Of a stretch of DNA of 9,916 bases, positions 5,776 through 9,916 are shown piece by piece (the first letter of the stretch is position 1; the number at the start of each line of letters is the position of its first letter). The notes under the pieces were generated by a model. The model was given only the letters and a program-made list of their open reading frames with translations. It had not been told where the DNA came from and searched no databases. The position numbers and the translations under genes were made by a program. Origin of the DNA: Bacillota bacterium (GTDB lineage Bacteria > Bacillota > Bacilli > Bacillales_B > DSM-18226); contig JAKACS010000067.1 in the NCBI GenBank assembly GCA_021821235.1, forward strand, positions 1 to 9,916, written 5' to 3'.

Positions 5776-6954
5776 TTAGCTTCTGCCGACGAGGTTTCTG
5801 GAAAACTTATCGTTATACATTAACTTATCTGCTTTATTAACGATATTTTCGATTGTATCTTTTTCGGAAAAAAACGCATTTCCATAACTAACAGAAACAG
5901 CAAGTCCTTTCTTTTTCCAAATTTCGTTTTGTTGATGAATCATTTGATTGATTTCCTCGCAAGCGCCTTTATATTCCTTTTCATTCGAATACACAAATAA
6001 AATAAATTCATCACCGCCAAAACGGAACAAGCGGTATTTCCGGTTCATTTCCTTGCGGATATAACTGACAAATTCCTGTAAAATGCGATCACCAACATCG
6101 TGTCCATACGTGTCATTGATTGATTTAAAATAATCCAAATCCATCATATACACAATCCCGCAATTGACGGACCAATTCTTTTTCAGCCGCTTTGAAAACT
6201 CTTCCCATGATAATCTGCTTTCCGCTTTTGTTAGTCCATCCAAGTAAACCTTTGCTTCCATTTGCTTCATTTTTTGAAAATAAATAAAGGATCGATAAAC
6301 GGCCAGTAACAGGATTGTGCTAAGCAACACGCCCGAGAGATGATAAGTCTGAAAGACAAGAAACATCATTACGCCAATGAGATAAGTGGAAATATATCCC
6401 CAGTTCAAATCTTTTACAAGGGATAAGAGCTGGGTATGCAGGCCATGTTGTTTGCGATAGGCAACAATGATTGCGGCCACAAAGCGATTCACAGCAAAGT
6501 GAAGCAGCAAACTGATCCCCATTGCGAGAAAGGCATAATTTGTCGGTGTGAAAACGGGCAGCAATTGGTGATAAACAAATCCTCCAGCATAAATCCCAAT
6601 GGTCAAATGTCCAATCATTAAAAAGAATTTATCAAATGGCCTTTCTTTTCCCCAAACGCTGGCGATGGTTCCGGGAAGAGCGGCAAGAATCGCAAGTTTA
6701 TAATCAAACTGTAAAAACGAAAATAAAATAAATGCCATACCTGGCCGAAAGCTTGCACCACTTGGCAACATGATCCTGAACGGAGAAAAAATCAGAAATA
6801 GTAACGAAATGGCAGCAAGTTCAATCACTTTTAAAGAACCTTCAATTGCTGCAAACTGGATAAAAGAAATAGAAAGAGAAATAACCCCGATCAATCTGAT
6901 CAGGTCTATATATATTTGCAATGGCCGTCTATTCTTTTTCAACATACTTCCCAT
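5776..6954 (-). CDS. Membrane-bound GGDEF protein, probable diguanylate cyclase
   Basis: The 392-residue protein probably makes cyclic di-GMP from two GTP at the membrane. Residues 1-225 contain about seven hydrophobic helices with a conserved-looking MLPSGASFRPGMAF segment (62-75), an integral sensor region whose family I cannot name. A short linker leads to a GGDEF domain (about 232-392): DGLTKAESR replaces the usual D-LTGLxNRR, metal and substrate residues are present in DLDYFKSINDTYGHDVGD (272-289), the signature is intact as RFGGDEF (311-317), and the domain ends with KADKLMYNDK. No RxxD inhibitory site precedes the signature (residues 304-307 are NRKY), so product inhibition by that route is unlikely. 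ATG 6954 has GAGGTG (complement of 6963-6968) at 8 bp; ATG 6945 is a weaker option. The gene is monocistronic and shares a terminator with the convergent transporter gene. Confidence 0.92.
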   Translation of the reverse strand: MGSMLKKNRRPLQIYIDLIRLIGVISLSISFIQFAAIEGSLKVIELAAISLLFLIFSPFRIMLPSGASFRPGMAFILFSFLQFDYKLAILAALPGTIASVWGKERPFDKFFLMIGHLTIGIYAGGFVYHQLLPVFTPTNYAFLAMGISLLLHFAVNRFVAAIIVAYRKQHGLHTQLLSLVKDLNWGYISTYLIGVMMFLVFQTYHLSGVLLSTILLLAVYRSFIYFQKMKQMEAKVYLDGLTKAESRLSWEEFSKRLKKNWSVNCGIVYMMDLDYFKSINDTYGHDVGDRILQEFVSYIRKEMNRKYRLFRFGGDEFILFVYSNEKEYKGACEEINQMIHQQNEIWKKKGLAVSVSYGNAFFSEKDTIENIVNKADKLMYNDKFSRNLVGRS

Positions 6955-6974
6955 CGAAAGTACACCTCAATCTC

Positions 6975-6993
6975 GAACTGTTCTCAACCGTTC
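6975..6993. promoter_or_regulatory. Imperfect inverted repeat in the leader of the GGDEF gene
   Basis: GAACTGTT (6975-6982) and AACCGTTC (6986-6993) form 8-bp arms with one mismatch around CTC. The repeat lies 6 bp upstream of the ribosome binding site and downstream of a TATAAT (complement of 7014-7019), a position suited to an operator. The regulator is unknown. It does not match the spacing of a Bacillus LexA box. Confidence 0.35.
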
Positions 6994-7013
6994 TATTGTT
7001 TCATTCTATTATT

Positions 7014-7044
7014 ATTATACATTTCCTCTCTGCCAAAAGTACAA
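7014..7044 (-). promoter_or_regulatory. Candidate promoter of the GGDEF gene
   Basis: On the minus strand a perfect TATAAT (7019 to 7014) lies 60 bp before the start codon. The nearest -35-like hexamer, TTGTAC (7044 to 7039), is 19 bp upstream, which is long; TTGGCA (7036 to 7031) is only 11 bp away unless AATAAT further downstream is the true -10. The -10 is convincing and the -35 is not. Confidence 0.4.
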
Positions 7045-7082
7045 AGAAATTTTACATATATTTTAGAATTTTCCAGAAGTAA

Positions 7083-7286
7083 TCCTGTCCCTATTGTTAG
7101 TTTCTATTGGGCGATAGTATGCTCTATCAAACTGGGTTTTCCCTTTTACTGGCATTCGTTAGGCGATAGACGGCTCTATCAACCGGGTTTTTCCCTTTTA
7201 CTGGTATTCGCTGGCGATAGATACCATTTATCAACCTCATTTTTCCTTTTACTGGTCTGGATGATAAGTTACCACTTAAATTCTGG
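7083..7286. repeat. About 51-bp tandem repeat array with internal dyads
   Basis: GCGATAG begins units at 7111, 7163 and 7214 (52 and 51 bp apart), and a degraded unit follows at about 7261. Each unit has the form GCGATAG, six bases, CTATCAAC, a G/T-rich bridge, then TTTTCCCTTTTACTGG and ATTCG. The GATAG/CTATC pair makes a small hairpin in the first two units, and the third keeps GATA/TATC despite base changes. A half unit (TGTCCCTATT...GTTTCTATTGG) precedes the first. The period is not a multiple of three, so apparent ORFs through it are not coding. It fills most of the 384-bp gap between the GGDEF gene and the terminator of the next gene. Confidence 0.85.
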
Positions 7287-7291
7287 TGGAT

Positions 7292-7330
7292 AAAAAATAA
7301 TCATACCCTTGTTTCAGGATATGATTATTT
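7292..7330 (-). terminator. Rho-independent terminator of the acidic cytosolic protein gene
   Basis: AAATAATCATA (7295-7305) and TATGATTATTT (7320-7330) are a perfect 11-bp inverted repeat nine bases beyond the minus-strand stop codon. The A run at 7292-7297 gives a U tract on the minus-strand transcript. Confidence 0.8.
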
Positions 7331-7338
7331 CGGCCAAG

Positions 7339-7743
7339 CTATGCTTCAATTCCGTTTCCTTCTTCGACAATGTGATAAAAAAGGTGTGCAAGATGGTGGA
7401 TTGAGCTATATTCCTGTTCATCCTCATCTTCATCATCCGCCTCGTCACTAAACTCCATATCATTCAGATACAGTGCAGTAAACTCATAAAAGTCCTCTAA
7501 CCTGAACGCATAACAAGCAGTTGGATCATCTTGATCTTCTGCATATTGCAATACAAGGTATGAAACAACACCATCTGCATCCGCTCCGTCAAAAAACACA
7601 AAAAAGCCAATGTTTGTATCCAGTTCAAAAAGATGCCTTGTTCCGCCTTCCGTTGCTTTGTACAAATCGTCTTCATTTAATTTTTGAATTTGCATGCTGT
7701 CGACATGATCCTCTTGATGAAAACTTACGACAAATGATTTCAT
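7339..7743 (-). CDS. Conserved acidic cytosolic protein of unknown function, 134 aa
   Basis: I recognise this only as a conserved Bacillaceae protein usually labelled 'cytosolic protein', and no function is known to me. The product starts MKSFVVSFHQEDHVDSMQIQ and has conserved-looking blocks ATEGGTRHLFELDTNIGFFV, DGVVSYLVLQYAEDQDDP and CYAFRLEDFYEFTALYLND. An acidic run of Asp and Glu (about residues 98-111) follows, then SSIHHLAHLFYHIVEE. It has no signal peptide or membrane helix and is strongly acidic, consistent with a soluble cytoplasmic protein that may bind a partner through its alpha/beta core. ATG 7743 is preceded by GGGAGG (complement of 7750-7755) at 6 bp. It has its own terminator and appears to be a single-gene unit, divergent from the ROK regulator. 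Confidence 0.85.
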   Translation of the reverse strand: MKSFVVSFHQEDHVDSMQIQKLNEDDLYKATEGGTRHLFELDTNIGFFVFFDGADADGVVSYLVLQYAEDQDDPTACYAFRLEDFYEFTALYLNDMEFSDEADDEDEDEQEYSSIHHLAHLFYHIVEEGNGIEA

Positions 7744-7861
7744 TTTTTTCCTCCCTAGGCAAAATTATTTCCAAAACAGGAAATGTCTAATTTCTAGTAT
7801 ATCCGTTTTGGCTATCCATTCATTCCTTTTCCAATATACTCCATGATGAAACAATGAACAA

Positions 7862-7896
7862 GTGAGATTTGTTCCAAAATAATTTATAATTAAAAT
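7862..7896 (+). promoter_or_regulatory. Candidate promoter of the ROK regulator
   Basis: A perfect TATAAT (7885-7890) sits 40 bp before the start codon but has no convincing -35 at 17 bp. An alternative pair is TTGTTC (7869-7874) and TAAAAT (7891-7896) with 16 bp spacing. The region is very AT-rich (TTTATAATTAAAATTAATTAA), so either assignment is tentative. Confidence 0.35.
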
Positions 7897-7930
7897 TAAT
7901 TAAGAAAGTAGTACAGATGGAGGAAATAAA

Positions 7931-9154
7931 ATGGCAGATACCTTGCTAACAGGCAGTTTTCAATTAATGAAATCAATGAACCGATCGGTAATTTTAAATA
8001 TTATTCGTGAAAAAGGTCCGATATCACGGGCAGAGATCGCAAAACAAACAGGCTTGACGCCGCCCACTGTCAGCAATCTTGTCAAAGAGCTTTTGCAAGC
8101 TGAGATTGTCATTGAACAAAGCCTCGGCGAATCCAGCGGGGGCAGAAAGCCGACACTGCTTACGTTAAACAGTGAAAGGTTTCATCTGATCGGTCTGGAT
8201 GTCGGCTCCCATGATATCAAAATTATTTTAACAACGATCACTGGAAAAGTTTTAAAAAAAGAAATTGCCCCCATCCCCCCGGCAATAACAAATGAAAAGC
8301 TGTTGGCATTCATCATTGAAACGATTCGCTCACTAACAACAGCAGATGATATTGATGAAAATAAAATAATTGGCATTGGTGTTGGAATGCATGGGATTGT
8401 TGATGTTGAAAAAGGCATATCGATTCTTGCACCCAATTTAAAGTTGAAAAATATTCCGATTAAAGAAGTATTAGAAAAAGAGTTCAGTATGATGGTAAAG
8501 GTGGAAAACGATGCAAGGGTAATGGGATTAGGCGAGCTCTGGTTTGGCCATGGGGCTGGGGCGAACAGTTTTGTTTGCATCAACATCGGCCGTGGAATCG
8601 GCGCTGGTATTGTGCTGGATGGAAAACTTTATCACGGAAGCCATTTTATCAGCGGTGAGATTGGTCATATGGTCATTGATCTAAATGGCCCGAAATGCAC
8701 ATGCGGAAATTACGGCTGTTTGCAAACCTTTGCTTCCGGGCCTGCCATCGTTGAAACTGTCAAAAAAGAATTACAGTCGGGCCATTCGAGTCTGCTGAAA
8801 GAACTATCCGGGCATTATTTTGAAACTATTACTGGTGAAATGGTGTACGAGGCGGCACTGGAAAATGACTCACTGTCAGTCAGTGCCCTTAACCAGGCGG
8901 GGAGGTATCTCGGAGTCGGATTAACTAATTTAATCCATACAATTAATCCCGAGCGGATCATTTTAGGCGGCGGCGTCTTAAATGCGAAGGATTTTATTAT
9001 GGAAAGCATTTTGCAAACGGTTCAAGAGCGCGCACTGACAGAAGCAGCAAAGCAAACCGAAATCGTCGTCTCCAAATTTGGCAGTGATGCAACTGCAATG
9101 GGAGCCGTTGCTCTAATTTTAGTAGAGATATTTGCTGCAAAAGGGGTGGAATAA
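7931..9154 (+). CDS. ROK-family transcriptional repressor (XylR/NagC type)
   Basis: The 407-residue protein combines an N-terminal winged helix with a sugar-kinase-like ROK domain, so it is a sugar-responsive repressor. Residues 18-60 form the DNA-binding part (SVILNIIREKGPISRAEIAK, then TGLTPPTVSNLVKELL), followed by the wing GESSGGRKPTLL. In the ROK part the phosphate-binding motif is degenerate (LDVGSHDIKI, 89-98, instead of D-GGT-). The sugar-binding ENDA (192-195) and EIGH (243-246) are kept. The zinc ligands His246, Cys256, Cys258 and Cys263 are present, but the usual Glu after the GCL motif is Gln265. This pattern fits a non-catalytic sensor. GGAGG (7919-7923) precedes ATG 7931 by 7 bp. 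It is convergent with a GH36 alpha-galactosidase, so alpha-galactosides are a plausible effector class; that is inference, and xylose or other sugars are not excluded. Confidence 0.93.
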   Translation: MADTLLTGSFQLMKSMNRSVILNIIREKGPISRAEIAKQTGLTPPTVSNLVKELLQAEIVIEQSLGESSGGRKPTLLTLNSERFHLIGLDVGSHDIKIILTTITGKVLKKEIAPIPPAITNEKLLAFIIETIRSLTTADDIDENKIIGIGVGMHGIVDVEKGISILAPNLKLKNIPIKEVLEKEFSMMVKVENDARVMGLGELWFGHGAGANSFVCINIGRGIGAGIVLDGKLYHGSHFISGEIGHMVIDLNGPKCTCGNYGCLQTFASGPAIVETVKKELQSGHSSLLKELSGHYFETITGEMVYEAALENDSLSVSALNQAGRYLGVGLTNLIHTINPERIILGGGVLNAKDFIMESILQTVQERALTEAAKQTEIVVSKFGSDATAMGAVALILVEIFAAKGVE

Positions 9155-9242
9155 ACCAATTAGCCTCAATCAACATAATGAGTAAGGCCAATAAAATCTA
9201 AAGCGATTCTTTACTTTAATTGCGCGTCTATTTGTCGCTTCC

Positions 9243-9273
9243 ATGTCTCTTACCCCAAATCAAAATGAGACAT
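9243..9273. other. Hairpin in the gap after the ROK gene
   Basis: ATGTCTC (9243-9249) and GAGACAT (9267-9273) are a perfect 7-bp inverted repeat with a 17-nt A/C-rich loop. It is not followed by a T tract, so it is not a terminator on its own, and it lies 6 bp before the stronger hairpin at 9280-9328. Its role is unknown. Confidence 0.4.
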
Positions 9274-9279
9274 ATTTAT

Positions 9280-9328
9280 AGTTGGCAGGTACCCTCTTAG
9301 TTATTAGATGGTACCTACTAACTTTTTT
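9280..9328 (+). terminator. Terminator downstream of the ROK gene
   Basis: AGTTGGCAGGTACC (9280-9293) pairs with GGTACCTACTAACT (9310-9323) over 14 positions with one mismatch and one G-U pair; the loop is 16 nt. A run of six T follows (9323-9328), so it terminates plus-strand transcripts. It overlaps the stop codon of the convergent galactosidase gene and lies 125 bp beyond the ROK stop, giving that mRNA a longish 3' tail. Confidence 0.7.
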
Positions 9329-9916
9329 AAATCATTTTGCTTTCAATACGTTTCAAATAAAATAATTGTGATTGGAAGTCACCACCGAGTTGAGCATATC
9401 TGCCGTTAACACCATTGAACTCTATTGGCAACTGAAGGCCAACTTGCATAAGTTCATCGCCAAAATAGACTTCCCCGCGTCCGCTCACTTCGTAAACCAG
9501 CGATTCTTCCAGACCGCGCAATCGCAATGTTTGCTGCTTCGGCGCGTTTGCCGCTACTAATACTTTGTACCAGCCAACAAGGGCTTCTGAACGATCAGAG
9601 CTTACGACCATCCAAGCTGTTTCGTTGCCATCAAATGGGCTCAACAAACGATAAAAATGACCATCACGGATCAAGCAGCGATGTTTTTTATAAAAAGCAA
9701 CCTGCTCTTTAATTTGGCTGATCTCTTCATCCGTTAACGCCAAAATGTCTAATTCATAGCCAAATGTTCCAAAATAAGCGGTATTTGCCCGCATTGCTAA
9801 CGGAGTGGATCGCAATGTTTGATGATTCGGAACAGCTGAAACATGCGACCCCATGCTGTAAATTGGGTAGGCAAACGATGTTCCATATTGAATCTTTAAC
9901 CTTTCAATCGCATCCG
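9327..9916 (-). CDS. Alpha-galactosidase, GH36 family, C-terminal part (5' end outside window)
   Basis: The open minus-strand frame enters at the window edge (first full codon at 9914) and encodes the last 195 residues of a GH36 alpha-galactosidase, which hydrolyses terminal alpha-1,6-galactose from melibiose, raffinose and related sugars. Diagnostic stretches are TSFAYPIYSMGSHVSAVPNH, AYFGTFGYELD, IKEQVAFYKKHRCLIRDGHF, YRLLSPFDGNETAWMVVS and the final beta-sandwich ending GGDFQSQLFYLKRIE. The catalytic nucleophile and acid/base lie upstream and are not in view, nor is the start codon. An internal ATG at 9854 is not the real start. Full-length relatives have about 700-750 residues. The absence of a signal peptide cannot be checked here. 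It is convergent with the ROK repressor, its probable regulatory partner, and ends on the T tract of that gene's terminator. Confidence 0.93.
   Translation of the reverse strand, partial: DAIERLKIQYGTSFAYPIYSMGSHVSAVPNHQTLRSTPLAMRANTAYFGTFGYELDILALTDEEISQIKEQVAFYKKHRCLIRDGHFYRLLSPFDGNETAWMVVSSDRSEALVGWYKVLVAANAPKQQTLRLRGLEESLVYEVSGRGEVYFGDELMQVGLQLPIEFNGVNGRYAQLGGDFQSQLFYLKRIESKMI

Noticed and set aside
6974..6993. LexA (SOS) box before the GGDEF gene
   Set aside because: The Bacillus box needs CGAAC, four bases, GTTCG; here the second arm is too far away.
7083..7286. CRISPR array
   Set aside because: Both halves of each unit are conserved, so there are no unique spacers between identical repeats, and no cas genes are present.
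6770..7293. Plus-strand frames of 98 and 125 codons through the GGDEF gene start and the 51-bp array
   Set aside because: They are antisense to a real gene and then run through a repeat whose period is not a multiple of three, and they have no ribosome binding site.
1..9916. Defence system, prophage or other new multi-gene system
   Set aside because: All intact genes belong to common metabolic, repair, efflux or regulatory families, and no integrase, transposase, toxin pair or nuclease cluster is visible.

Overview
The window looks like a chromosomal segment from a Bacillaceae species (Gram-positive, low-to-moderate GC). The reasons are strong AGGAGG-type ribosome binding sites before almost every gene, Bacillus-type promoters and U-rich hairpin terminators, a close match to Bacillus AlkD, a DUF4023 mini-protein, and a relic of the Bacillus formate dehydrogenase / DUF1641 gene pair. 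No tRNA, rRNA, CRISPR array or complete mobile element is visible.

Layout. Positions 1-501 hold a scrambled relic of a formate dehydrogenase locus: an FdhA segment with an in-frame stop, the next FdhA segment lying on the opposite strand, and the tail of a DUF1641 protein joined directly to the first segment. A small unrecognised ORF (583-771) then precedes an AlkD-type DNA glycosylase gene (788-1468). The gap after it carries six units of a 21-bp tandem repeat, then a good sigma-A promoter driving a half-size FAD-binding oxidoreductase (1708-2271). A terminator separates this from an aldo/keto reductase (2344-3243), which ends in its own hairpin.

Next is a multidrug-efflux module. A MarR-family repressor (3567-4046, minus) is divergent from a 14-helix DHA2-type MFS transporter (4192-5712, plus), and a perfect 19-bp palindrome lies between them, as expected for autoregulation plus repression of the pump. 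A 44-residue DUF4023 gene (3372-3506) lies 60 bp downstream of marR. A bidirectional terminator separates the transporter from a convergent membrane-bound GGDEF protein (5776-6954, minus).

Upstream of the GGDEF gene is an array of three to four units of about 51 bp (7083-7286), each with a small dyad, followed by a terminator belonging to an acidic conserved cytosolic protein (7339-7743, minus). The right end holds a ROK-family repressor (7931-9154, plus) convergent with the C-terminal third of a GH36 alpha-galactosidase (9327 to the window edge, minus). This suggests the start of an alpha-galactoside utilisation locus, with two hairpins in the gap between the genes.

Most of the window is ordinary accessory metabolism and regulation. 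The parts most worth a second look are the two intergenic repeat arrays, the rearranged fdh relic, the marR/MFS operator, and the half-size FAD protein. I see no convincing new multi-gene system.
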